Made by a program: the position numbers and the translations under genes. DNA of 64,000 nucleotides from Hyphomicrobiales bacterium (GTDB lineage: Bacteria; Pseudomonadota; Alphaproteobacteria; Rhizobiales; Beijerinckiaceae), in assembly GCA_019075865.1 (NCBI GenBank), contig JAGXAN010000004.1:248001-312000 (forward strand), written 5' to 3'. Below the pieces are notes generated by a model that was not told the DNA's origin, made no database searches, and was given only the letters and a program-made list of their open reading frames with translations. Below are positions 18,006-25,805 of the stretch, in pieces (the stretch's first letter is position 1; each line of letters opens with the position of its first letter).

Positions 18006-18437
18006 GTGCCACTCTATTTTGCCTATGGCGCGAATATCGATTCTGAGGCCATGGCGCGCCTTTGCCCGCAATCGAAATTGATTGGCCCGGCGCGGTTGGC
18101 CCGCTTTCGATTCTTCATCCACGCGTCGGGCCGCGCCTCTGTGGCACCGGCCGCCAACAAAAATGTGCATGGCCTGCTTTGGGATATTGCCCTTCGTGAC
18201 ATGCGGGCGCTCGACATGTCCGAAAATATAGCAGGAACGCCCTCGCAAAAACTTCAACAGGGGGTGATTGCGGCAGCTGGTGCCCGCCGCGCCCTTGTCT
18301 ATATGGCAGCGGATGACCGCGCCGGCACACCCAGGGGCCCTTATATGCAGGCGTTACTGCATGCCGGCATCAAGGCGGAACTGCCTGCTGCCTATCTTGA
18401 CGAATTATTCCGCTTTACCTCGAATAATACCGCGTGA
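18006..18437 (+). CDS. Gamma-glutamylcyclotransferase-like (AIG2/GGCT) protein
   Basis: 143 residues. It starts with LYFAYGANIDSEAM, the YGxN substrate loop of the GGCT fold, and continues through PARLARFRFFI, and VHGLLWDI. The expected catalytic Glu would lie after ALDM; the residue there is S-E-N. These proteins release 5-oxoproline from gamma-glutamyl peptides, but many homologues have unknown substrates. GTG 18006 was chosen: GGAGG lies 5 nt upstream, whereas ATG 17973 is inside the terminator of the previous gene. Confidence 0.75.
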   Translation: MPLYFAYGANIDSEAMARLCPQSKLIGPARLARFRFFIHASGRASVAPAANKNVHGLLWDIALRDMRALDMSENIAGTPSQKLQQGVIAAAGARRALVYMAADDRAGTPRGPYMQALLHAGIKAELPAAYLDELFRFTSNNTA

Positions 18438-18525
18438 AACGGTGGCTTTCCACCATTGGAGATAGCACCAAGACGCGCTATCATGACAGCGCTGTATTGG
18501 GCAGCACCAATTGAGGGAAGTTGCT

Positions 18526-18660
18526 ATGGCCAAGGGTCAGATGAAGTCAAACAAAGAAGCCAAAAAGCCGAAAAAGGATGCCGCTGCAAAAGTGAAGCCT
18601 GCAGCCGCCCCGCTGGCGCAGCCCAGCCTTTCCGTGAGCAAAGGCAAACCAAAAAAGTAG
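18526..18660 (+). CDS. 44-residue lysine/alanine-rich protein
   Basis: Starts MAKGQMKSNKEAKKPKKD, then an Ala/Pro-rich middle, and ends SKGKPKK. It has about 13 lysines in 44 residues and no hydrophobic segment. GAGGGAAG lies 6 nt before the ATG, giving one of the better Shine-Dalgarno sequences in the area. I recall similar MAKGQ-K/R-SNKEAKKPK small proteins in alphaproteobacteria, with no assigned role; the charge suggests nucleic-acid contact. It lies between the GGCT gene and rpiA, 57 nt before the latter. Confidence 0.65.
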   Translation: MAKGQMKSNKEAKKPKKDAAAKVKPAAAPLAQPSLSVSKGKPKK

Positions 18661-18717
18661 GCTGCCAGAATTGGGCGAACCCTTGCTTTGGCTGGCGGCA
18701 TGCTTTAACCGATAGGC

Positions 18718-19416
18718 ATGCAGACTGACGTGTTTTCCCCAAAGCAGGCCGCCGCGCTCAAAGCGCTGGATTTCGTGAAATCGGGCATGAAACTGGGCCT
18801 TGGCACCGGCTCGACGGCGGCTTTATTCGTGGCGGCGCTTGGTGAGCGTGTGGCCGCAGGCCTCCAGATTGTCGGCGTGCCGACATCGCAAGCCACTTTT
18901 CGCCAGGCCAGCGCCCTGAAAATCCCGCTCACGACATTGGAGGACTGTCCCGAGCTTGACCTCACCATTGATGGTGCGGACGAGTTTGACCCGCAGTTTC
19001 GCCTGATCAAAGGCGGCGGCGGGGCATTGCTGCGCGAAAAGATTGTCGCGGCAACTTCGCGGAACATGGTGGTGATTACCGACAGTTCCAAACAAGTGGA
19101 TCATCTGGGACGGTTTCCGCTGCCCGTGGAGGTCAATCCGTTTGGCATAGGCGCGACCACGCTCGCCGTGCGCCGTGTCGCCAAGGATTTTGGCTGCGTT
19201 GGCGCGGTTCAGATCCGAGGTGGCAATCAGCCTTACCTCACAGATGGCGGCCATTACATCATCGATTGCGCTTTTGGCGTGATTCAAAATCCCGAAGCCT
19301 TGTCGGCGGCTCTCTTTGCCATTCCAGGTGTAGTGGAGCATGGGCTATTCATCGGTTTAGCCAGCACGATCATCGTGGCGGGCAGCACGGGTGCTCATGT
19401 GTTGACGCGCCCATGA
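18718..19416 (+). CDS. rpiA: Ribose-5-phosphate isomerase A
   Basis: 232 residues, normal for RpiA. Motifs: [12 protein letters not shown] (phosphate loop), [12 protein letters not shown] with the catalytic acids, [16 protein letters not shown] with the catalytic Glu/Lys, and [16 protein letters not shown]. It interconverts ribose-5-phosphate and ribulose-5-phosphate in the pentose phosphate pathway. The next gene, a DUF2059 protein, begins 112 nt later and then gor; this order is common in Hyphomicrobiales. Confidence 0.97.
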   Translation: MQTDVFSPKQAAALKALDFVKSGMKLGLGTGSTAALFVAALGERVAAGLQIVGVPTSQATFRQASALKIPLTTLEDCPELDLTIDGADEFDPQFRLIKGGGGALLREKIVAATSRNMVVITDSSKQVDHLGRFPLPVEVNPFGIGATTLAVRRVAKDFGCVGAVQIRGGNQPYLTDGGHYIIDCAFGVIQNPEALSAALFAIPGVVEHGLFIGLASTIIVAGSTGAHVLTRP

Positions 19417-19528
19417 GCCTGAATTTGGTCATCATCTTGGCCCCATAGGAACGGCCGCTTTTGTGGCATCTGGGTAATGGGCTTTGCCCGCCCTTGCGTA
19501 ACGACAGATATTTGAGAGGAAAACAAAA

Positions 19529-20083
19529 ATGCATCGTCCAAACCAATCCCGCCATTTTGGCACCAGCGCGCTGATCGTGGCCGCCTTTCTGGCCGTAACC
19601 CCGCTTTGCGGCGCATCGGCCCAATCGCCAGCACCTGCGGCACCGGCAAAGGCTGCGATTACCCCGACGGCAAGCTCCATCGCCATTGCCCGGCAAATCG
19701 TGATCAACACCCAGCAAAAATTGGCGTTTCAGGCCGCTGTTGCGCAAATGATGGATCAGTTGACCACGACAACCGTGCGCACCCATCCCGAAGTTGCCGC
19801 TGACTTGAAGGCGGTTCTCACCCAATTGGAGCCCGGCTTCATGCAGAGTGCGGATACGATGGTTGACAAGGCGGCAATCGTTTACGCATCGATGTTTACC
19901 GAAGCCGAACTGAAGGAAATCAACACCTTTTACGGTTCGGACACGGGTAAGAAATTCGCAACTTCGCAGCCATTGGCCTATCAGCAGATTGGCGCGGCAC
20001 TGAAGCCCTGGCAGGACGATCTCTCGCTGAAAATGCTGGACGAAATGCGTCAGGAAATGAAGAAAAAAGGCCACGACCTGTAA
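19529..20083 (+). CDS. Exported DUF2059 protein
   Basis: 184 residues. Signal peptide to about residue 31 (core ALIVAAFLAVTPLCGASA). The DUF2059 region spans about 85-170, with MFTEAELKEINTFYGSDTGKKFATSQP typical of the family. The function of the domain is unknown; it is a helical periplasmic domain. GAGAGGA lies 7 nt before the ATG. It sits between rpiA and gor on one strand. Confidence 0.85.
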   Translation: MHRPNQSRHFGTSALIVAAFLAVTPLCGASAQSPAPAAPAKAAITPTASSIAIARQIVINTQQKLAFQAAVAQMMDQLTTTTVRTHPEVAADLKAVLTQLEPGFMQSADTMVDKAAIVYASMFTEAELKEINTFYGSDTGKKFATSQPLAYQQIGAALKPWQDDLSLKMLDEMRQEMKKKGHDL

Positions 20084-20120
20084 TCGAGATCCTGCAATCT
20101 GGAATGGAATGGTACCCGTC

Positions 20121-21494
20121 ATGAGCCAATTTGATGTCGATTTATTTGTAATCGGAGCAGGTTCAGGCGGGGTTCGCGCCGCACGCATTGCTGCAAACCA
20201 TGGCGCGAAAGTTGCCATCGCCGAATCATTTCGCATCGGGGGCACCTGCGTCATCCGTGGCTGCGTTCCCAAAAAGCTGATGGTTTATGCCAGCCGCTTT
20301 GCCGACGATTTTGAAGATGCTGCCGGATTTGGTTGGCAGGTTGGCCCCGTCCGGTTCGATTGGCCAACCCTGGTTGCTGCCAAAGAGAAAGAAATTTCGC
20401 GCCTCTCGGCCATTTATCAAACCAATCTTGACAAGGCCGGGGTTGAGATACTTCAAACCCGCGCTACCGTCACCGGGCCGCATGAGGTGCGGCTCGACAA
20501 CACCGGCAAAACCCTTCGCGCCGGCAAGATCCTGATTGCGACCGGTGGCACACCCGTCATTGAGCCTAAAATCCCGGGCCTTGAATACGCCATATCATCC
20601 AACGAGATTTTTGATCTCAAGGCATTTCCCAAGCGCTTGCTCATCATTGGCAGCGGCTATATTGCGGTGGAATTTGCCAGCCTTTTTGCCCGCCTTGGCA
20701 GCGAGGTCACGCTGGCATTCCGCGCTGAAAATGTCCTGCGCAACTTTGATACTGATTTGCAAAAAGGTCTGGCAACCGCTTTGCAGCACGCGGGCGTGAA
20801 GATTCGCGCCAGCCTGTTGCCCAATGCGATCCACAAACACGGGCAGTCGCTGCATGTGGCCTTTGCCGACGGAACCAGTGCCGATTTTGACCAAGTGATG
20901 GTTGCCACCGGCCGTCGTCCGGTAACGCGGGGCCTGGGCCTCGAATCGGCGGGAGTCGTCCTGGGGGCGGACGGGGCCATCAATGTGGATGATTTTGCCG
21001 CTTCATCCTGCCCCTCAATCCATGCGGTCGGCGATGTGACCAACCGGGTGAATTTGACCCCGGTGGCGATCCGCGAAGGTCACGCCTTTGCCGACAACGT
21101 ATTTGGCGGCGGCAATGTCCGGATTGATTATGATCTGATCCCGACCGCCGTATTCACAACGCCTGAAATCGGCACGATTGGCCTGAGCGAGGCCCACGCA
21201 CTCGCCAAATACAAGGAAGTGGATATTTATCATTCCGCTTTCCGTCCAATGAAGGCGACGCTGTCCGGTCGCGACGAAAAGACCATGATGAAAATAATCG
21301 TCGACGCCGCCACCGACCGGGTTCTGGGCGTGCATATTATGGGCCATGACGCTGGCGAAATGGTGCAATTGCTGGGTATTTCCATGCAAATGGGGGCCAA
21401 AAAGGCCGATTTTGATGCCACTATGGCGGTGCACCCGACGGCCTCGGAGGAACTGGTGACCATGCGCAGCCCCAGCCATCGGCACCGGCGCTAG
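20121..21494 (+). CDS. gor: Glutathione-disulfide reductase
   Basis: 457 residues, pyridine-nucleotide disulfide oxidoreductase. The FAD loop IGAGSGGVRAAR is near residue 11. The redox pair is C43/C48 in GGTCVIRGCVPKK. The NADPH Rossmann loop is IIGSGYIAVEFAS, and the C-terminus contains HPTASEE with the catalytic His-Glu. The absence of a Gly-rich lipoyl-binding context and presence of the FGWQVG segment favour glutathione reductase over lipoamide dehydrogenase. ATG 20121 is family-like; ATG 20109 is four codons earlier. The stop overlaps the convergent MFS gene stop in a CTAG. Confidence 0.95.
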   Translation: MSQFDVDLFVIGAGSGGVRAARIAANHGAKVAIAESFRIGGTCVIRGCVPKKLMVYASRFADDFEDAAGFGWQVGPVRFDWPTLVAAKEKEISRLSAIYQTNLDKAGVEILQTRATVTGPHEVRLDNTGKTLRAGKILIATGGTPVIEPKIPGLEYAISSNEIFDLKAFPKRLLIIGSGYIAVEFASLFARLGSEVTLAFRAENVLRNFDTDLQKGLATALQHAGVKIRASLLPNAIHKHGQSLHVAFADGTSADFDQVMVATGRRPVTRGLGLESAGVVLGADGAINVDDFAASSCPSIHAVGDVTNRVNLTPVAIREGHAFADNVFGGGNVRIDYDLIPTAVFTTPEIGTIGLSEAHALAKYKEVDIYHSAFRPMKATLSGRDEKTMMKIIVDAATDRVLGVHIMGHDAGEMVQLLGISMQMGAKKADFDATMAVHPTASEELVTMRSPSHRHRR

Positions 21495-22687
21495 GGCAGG
21501 CCGGAGCCGGCTTTGGAGGTCACGGTTTCCACCACGGCCTGTAATTCCGGCTGCTCGCGAATCAACATGCGCCACAAGGTGAAGCCGCATAACCCAATAT
21601 GCAGGACAGCATTGACGGCAAACAGGAATTTGGGCCCGCCAATACTCATCAGGTAAGAGTCAATCGTGGGTGCGATAATCGCGCCGACGCAGTAAAGAAA
21701 CAGCAGGCCCGATGCCACTGTCACCGCATAATCCGGGCCCGTGCGATCATTGGTATGGGCGACCGCGAGCGTATAGAGCACCATGGTACTGGCCCCGATC
21801 AACAGGCCCCAGAATGACAGTGCCGATGCCGCTGACATACCGGCAGCAAACAGAAAAAGCTCAACGATGGCCGCAATGAACGAGATAACCAGAACCGCCT
21901 TGCGCCGGTCAATTTGGTCGGAAAAGCGGCCAACTGGCCAGACCGCAAGTGCGGATCCGATGACCGTTGCGGTCAAAAACGTCGCCGCACCCTCACGCCC
22001 GACGCCTATGCCCAGCGCATAGACCGGTGCAAGCGACCAGAAGGCACCATTGGCGGCCCCCACCACAAAGGCGGTTGCCACACCCACCGGTGATTTTTTC
22101 GCCATCCAAAGCAGATTGAAATGGCTGGCTCTGGACTGCTTGGGCTCATCGGTTCGGGTGAAGGCCAGGGGCAGTGTAGCCAGCGCAAACAGGCCCGCTA
22201 CCAACGAAAACAGCATGAAGGAATTGGGCTCTGCGGCCACCAGAAATTGTTGCCCCAGCGCGCTGCCGGTAAAATTGACAATCTGGTAAGCGCCATAAAC
22301 CTGACCGCGGTTTTCGTTTTTCGATTTGACGGCGATCCACGCGTCGATCACGCCATAGAGGCCGGCAAAGGCAAAGCCGACCACGCCGCGCAGCACCATC
22401 CATGCAATCGGCGAAACAAATACGGGCATGATAAGCGTGGCAACGATCGACAGTGAAACAAAGGCACAGAACGCCCGCACATAGCCGGTGCGCCGCAAAA
22501 CCAAGGGTGCAGCCAGCGTGCCTGCCAGCATGCCAAAAAAGTACATTGAGCCGATAATGCCGACATTCACCGGCGCAAACCCCTCCATTGTGCCCCGGAT
22601 CGGCACCAGCGAGTTCAAAAGCCCATTGCCAACCAGCAACAGCAGTACCGAGGCGAGCAGCGCCGCCAAAGACGAGAGAGTGGACAA
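21491..22687 (-). CDS. MFS transporter, YcaD-like
   Basis: 398 residues with about 12 hydrophobic segments. It has the MFS loop GRFSDQIDRRKAVL between the sixth and seventh helices of the second half, and the N-half loop RRTGYVRAF. The overall profile is close to the YcaD-type carrier family. The substrate is unknown. The likely start is a TTG at 22687; no in-frame ATG lies close. The stop shares a CTAG with gor. The gene faces the class II DAHP synthase across a 204-nt spacer. Confidence 0.85.
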   Translation of the reverse strand: MSTLSSLAALLASVLLLLVGNGLLNSLVPIRGTMEGFAPVNVGIIGSMYFFGMLAGTLAAPLVLRRTGYVRAFCAFVSLSIVATLIMPVFVSPIAWMVLRGVVGFAFAGLYGVIDAWIAVKSKNENRGQVYGAYQIVNFTGSALGQQFLVAAEPNSFMLFSLVAGLFALATLPLAFTRTDEPKQSRASHFNLLWMAKKSPVGVATAFVVGAANGAFWSLAPVYALGIGVGREGAATFLTATVIGSALAVWPVGRFSDQIDRRKAVLVISFIAAIVELFLFAAGMSAASALSFWGLLIGASTMVLYTLAVAHTNDRTGPDYAVTVASGLLFLYCVGAIIAPTIDSYLMSIGGPKFLFAVNAVLHIGLCGFTLWRMLIREQPELQAVVETVTSKAGSGLP

Positions 22688-22891
22688 TGGAACACGCGCG
22701 ATTGGAGAAACAAATCAATAGTGCCATGATTTCGTGCCCAATGATGGCGCAATCAGGGAAGCCGACGCCATATCCCCAATTTTTCCGCATTTATTTTCAA
22801 AACTAAAAACCAGATGGAATTTCGGGAGTTTGGATGTATAGAAATGAATGAATGGCGCGGGTTGCGCCTATGACACGTTGGAGTGGATAAA

Positions 22892-24283
22892 TTGTCTGAG
22901 GCTCACTGGTCACCCAATTCATGGCGTCAAAAGCCGGTCGAACAAGCGCCGATCTATCCAGATTTGCAGGCGTTGGCCGATGTCGAGGCGCAACTGGCCG
23001 GATTTCCGCCTCTGGTTTTTGCCGGTGAGGCCCGCAAGCTGAAGAAGGCTTTGGCCAAGGTTGCCAATGGTGAGGCTTTTTTATTGCAGGGCGGTGATTG
23101 CGCCGAGAGCTTTGGCGAACATTCTGCTGACAACATTCGCGATTTTTTCCGGGTTTTCCTGCAAATGTCAGTGGTGCTGACTTTTGCTGCGGCCTCGCCC
23201 GTGGTCAAGATCGGTCGCATAGCCGGGCAGTTTGCCAAACCGCGCTCGTCCAACACCGAGATCATTGACGGGGTGGAATTGCCCAGCTATCGCGGCGACA
23301 TCATCAATGACATTGCCTTCAACTCTGCTGCGCGCATCCCTGACCCACGTCGCCAGCTTGACGCTTATCGCCAGTCGGCGGCAACGCTCAATCTGTTGCG
23401 CGCATTTGCAACCGGCGGCTACGCCAATCTGGAAAACGCCCATCGCTGGATGCTGGGTTTCGTCAAGGACAGTCCGCAATCGGGCCGTTACGATGAATTG
23501 GCGGCGCGTATCACCGAGACTCTGGGCTTCATGCGGGCCATTGGTCTCGATCCGGAAGCACATCCCGAAATGCGCTCAACCGAGTTTTATACGTCGCACG
23601 AGGCGCTGCTACTGGGATATGAGCAGGCATTCACCCGCGTCGACTCAACCTCTGGCGACCCCTATGCCACCTCGGGCCACATGCTCTGGGTGGGAGATCG
23701 CACCCGCCAGCCCGAAGGTGCACACATCGAATACATGCGTGGCATTCACAACCCGATCGGCCTGAAATGCGGGCCGTCGCTCAAGCCCGACGGCTTGCTG
23801 CGTCTGATGGATACGCTGAACCCGACCAATGAAGCGGGCCGACTGACGTTGATTTGCCGCTTTGGGGCCGACAAGGTAACCGAGCATCTGCCGGCATTGA
23901 TCCGCGCCGTGAAGGCCGAGGGGCGCACCGTCGTCTGGTCCTGTGATCCGATGCACGGCAACACCATCAAGGCAGGCTCAGGCTACAAGACCCGCCCATT
24001 CGAGCGTATCATGGGTGAAATTCGCCATTTCTTCGCCGTTCATCAGGCCGAAGGCACTTATGCGGGTGGCGTCCACCTCGAAATGACCGGCAAGAACGTG
24101 ACCGAATGCACCGGCGGCGCGCGGGCGATCAGCGATGCCGAATTGCATGATCGCTACCACACTTACTGCGATCCGCGCCTCAATGCCGAGCAGGCGATTG
24201 AAGTGGCTTTTCTCGTTGCTGAACTGTTGAAAGTGGCTCGCACCGCGCGCGGCACACCCGTCTGGACTGCTGCGGCCGAGTAA
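22892..24283 (+). CDS. aroG: 3-deoxy-7-phosphoheptulonate (DAHP) synthase, class II
   Basis: 463 residues, class II DAHP synthase. It condenses phosphoenolpyruvate and erythrose-4-phosphate, the first step of the shikimate pathway. Marks: [33 protein letters not shown] (metal Cys, PEP-binding Arg), [25 protein letters not shown] and [15 protein letters not shown]. The start is probably TTG 22892 with GGAG 8 nt upstream; a GTG at 22883 overlaps that GGAG. The gene is followed by a 19-bp tandem repeat. Confidence 0.96.
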   Translation: MSEAHWSPNSWRQKPVEQAPIYPDLQALADVEAQLAGFPPLVFAGEARKLKKALAKVANGEAFLLQGGDCAESFGEHSADNIRDFFRVFLQMSVVLTFAAASPVVKIGRIAGQFAKPRSSNTEIIDGVELPSYRGDIINDIAFNSAARIPDPRRQLDAYRQSAATLNLLRAFATGGYANLENAHRWMLGFVKDSPQSGRYDELAARITETLGFMRAIGLDPEAHPEMRSTEFYTSHEALLLGYEQAFTRVDSTSGDPYATSGHMLWVGDRTRQPEGAHIEYMRGIHNPIGLKCGPSLKPDGLLRLMDTLNPTNEAGRLTLICRFGADKVTEHLPALIRAVKAEGRTVVWSCDPMHGNTIKAGSGYKTRPFERIMGEIRHFFAVHQAEGTYAGGVHLEMTGKNVTECTGGARAISDAELHDRYHTYCDPRLNAEQAIEVAFLVAELLKVARTARGTPVWTAAAE

Positions 24284-24300
24284 GACAGACCCACTTAGTG

Positions 24301-24357
24301 CGGGAAGGGGCAGTTTTGCCGGGCAAGGGCCGTTTTGGCGGGAAAGGGCAGTTTTGC
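24301..24357. repeat. Three imperfect 19-bp tandem repeats
   Basis: Three head-to-tail copies of CGGGAAAGGGCAGTTTTGC-like sequence at 24301-24319, 24320-24338 and 24339-24357. The copies differ at a few places only. They begin 18 nt after the aroG stop. Confidence 0.85.
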
Positions 24358-24364
24358 GAAAATG

Positions 24365-24378
24365 CAACGTGCACGTTG
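24365..24378. promoter_or_regulatory. 14-bp perfect palindrome, candidate operator
   Basis: CAACGTGCACGTTG is self-complementary. It lies 47 nt before the chosen start of the LigB-type dioxygenase gene and just after the 19-bp repeats, a position that fits an operator for that gene. The binding protein is unknown. Confidence 0.5.
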
Positions 24379-24424
24379 AATTTACATGCCTATGTATGAG
24401 CCATCATTGATGGGAAAAACAACC

Positions 24425-25222
24425 ATGTCGCAAAACACTCGCTTCCCCACACTTTTCCTCTCGCATGGCGCGCCCAACCTCGCCCTGCACAATAGCGCAG
24501 CGCGCGAATTTCTGGAATCTTACGGTCGTCAATTGGGCAAGCCCAAGGCAATCGTGGTTTCCACCGCGCATTTTGAAACCGGCGCCCCCGCGCTGACCGC
24601 CGATAAACAACCGGAAATGATCTACGATTTCGGTGGCTTCGAGCGTGAATTGTACCAGATGACCTATAAAGCGCCCGGTTCGCCGGAATTGGCAGCCCAT
24701 GCCGGGGCACTGCTGGACCAGGCGGGCTTCAAATCCAGTCAGGTCACGCATCGCGGTTACGATCACGGTACCTGGGTGCCACTGAAATTGCTCTATCCTG
24801 ACGCTGATGTGCCGGTGGTGCAGATCTCGATCCAGCCGCATGCCGGTGCCGCGCACCATGTTGCGCTCGGCCGCGCTTTGGCACCGCTTCGCGATGAAGG
24901 CGTTCTGCTGGTTGGTTCCGGCACCGCCACCCATAACCTGCACGAATTTTTCCGTGGCGGCTACAACGCCGATTCGCAATCACCCAAATGGGTTACTGAA
25001 TTTGCGAATTGGTTGCATGACAAGGTCGAAGCCGGTTCACTCGACGACATCGTCAATTACCGTCAGCGCGCCCCTTTTGCCAAAGAGAATCACCCGACCG
25101 AAGATCATTTTCTGCCGCTTCCATTCGCATTTGGTGCGGCTGGGGAAGGGGCCAAGGGAAAGCGCGTGCATTCCTCGCACCAGTTCGGCATCATGATGAT
25201 GGACGCTTACACGTTCGATTGA
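24425..25222 (+). CDS. ygiD: 4,5-DOPA dioxygenase-like enzyme (YgiD/LigB superfamily)
   Basis: 265 residues. The extradiol dioxygenase LigB-type fold shows SHGAPNLAL with a metal His near residue 15, STAHFETGAP with the second metal His, and THRGYDHGTWVPLK with the catalytic His. In plants and bacteria such enzymes open catechol rings such as DOPA. The in vivo substrate here is unknown. ATG 24425 was chosen; in-frame ATGs at 24386 and 24410 would add up to 13 residues without family similarity. A strong terminator follows. Confidence 0.88.
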   Translation: MSQNTRFPTLFLSHGAPNLALHNSAAREFLESYGRQLGKPKAIVVSTAHFETGAPALTADKQPEMIYDFGGFERELYQMTYKAPGSPELAAHAGALLDQAGFKSSQVTHRGYDHGTWVPLKLLYPDADVPVVQISIQPHAGAAHHVALGRALAPLRDEGVLLVGSGTATHNLHEFFRGGYNADSQSPKWVTEFANWLHDKVEAGSLDDIVNYRQRAPFAKENHPTEDHFLPLPFAFGAAGEGAKGKRVHSSHQFGIMMMDAYTFD

Positions 25223-25260
25223 TGCAACGCGCCCGAACCGGCGCAGACCAAATAAGCGAC

Positions 25261-25287
25261 AATGCCGCCAGTGCTGGCGGCATTTTT
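25261..25287 (+). terminator. Intrinsic terminator after the dioxygenase gene
   Basis: An 11-bp perfect stem AATGCCGCCAG (25261-25271) / CTGGCGGCATT (25274-25284) with a tiny TG loop, followed by TTT. Confidence 0.9.
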
Positions 25288-25373
25288 AATTGGCTCTTGC
25301 TAACTTGCATTAGAATTCGCTAATCTTCGTATTGGGCCCCAAAAGAGGGTATCCATAACGAGGGAGTGGAAAC

Positions 25374-25742
25374 ATGAACGCAATCAGGAGCATTGGCTTG
25401 GCCGCAATTTTGTCGTTTGGCGCGATTGTTGGTGCCCAAGCGGCTGGTTCAGTGGATGGTAAATGGAAGCGGCCGGACGGCTCGATTGCACTCGTCTCAC
25501 CTTGCGGCGGCAAATTATGCGGACATTTGATCAGCGGGTCGCAGACGGGCTACGAAATGTTTCATGGCATGAGCAAGACCGGCGTCAACAAGTGGGAGGG
25601 CAATAAAATGAAAAACCCATCCGCCCCCGGTTTCATGTCGTTCAACGGCACCGCGATTCTGGCGGGGGACAAACTGGACGTGCAAGGTTGCGCCATCGGC
25701 CATTCGATGTGCGGTCACGAGACCTGGACACGCGCAAAATAA
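25374..25742 (+). CDS. Exported DUF2147-family protein (second copy)
   Basis: 122 residues. Signal peptide to about residue 24 (LAAILSFGAIVGAQAA), then a short DUF2147-like domain: DGKWKRPDGSIALVSPCGGKLCGHLISG and a C-terminal GCAIGHSMCGHETWTRAK. It has four cysteines in two C-x3-C-like positions, as in the homologue at 12303-12743, but is otherwise quite diverged. GAGGGAG lies 8 nt before the ATG. It probably forms its own transcription unit after the terminator at 25261. Confidence 0.8.
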   Translation: MNAIRSIGLAAILSFGAIVGAQAAGSVDGKWKRPDGSIALVSPCGGKLCGHLISGSQTGYEMFHGMSKTGVNKWEGNKMKNPSAPGFMSFNGTAILAGDKLDVQGCAIGHSMCGHETWTRAK

Positions 25743-25805
25743 GCGAGGCACCACGATTGCGGCGATACCTGTTTCGCCGCAATCCAAATGTCATGCAAAG
25801 GGCCT

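Noticed and set aside
24301-24357. 19-bp repeats as a CRISPR array
   Set aside because: The copies are directly adjacent with no spacers and there are no cas genes nearby.
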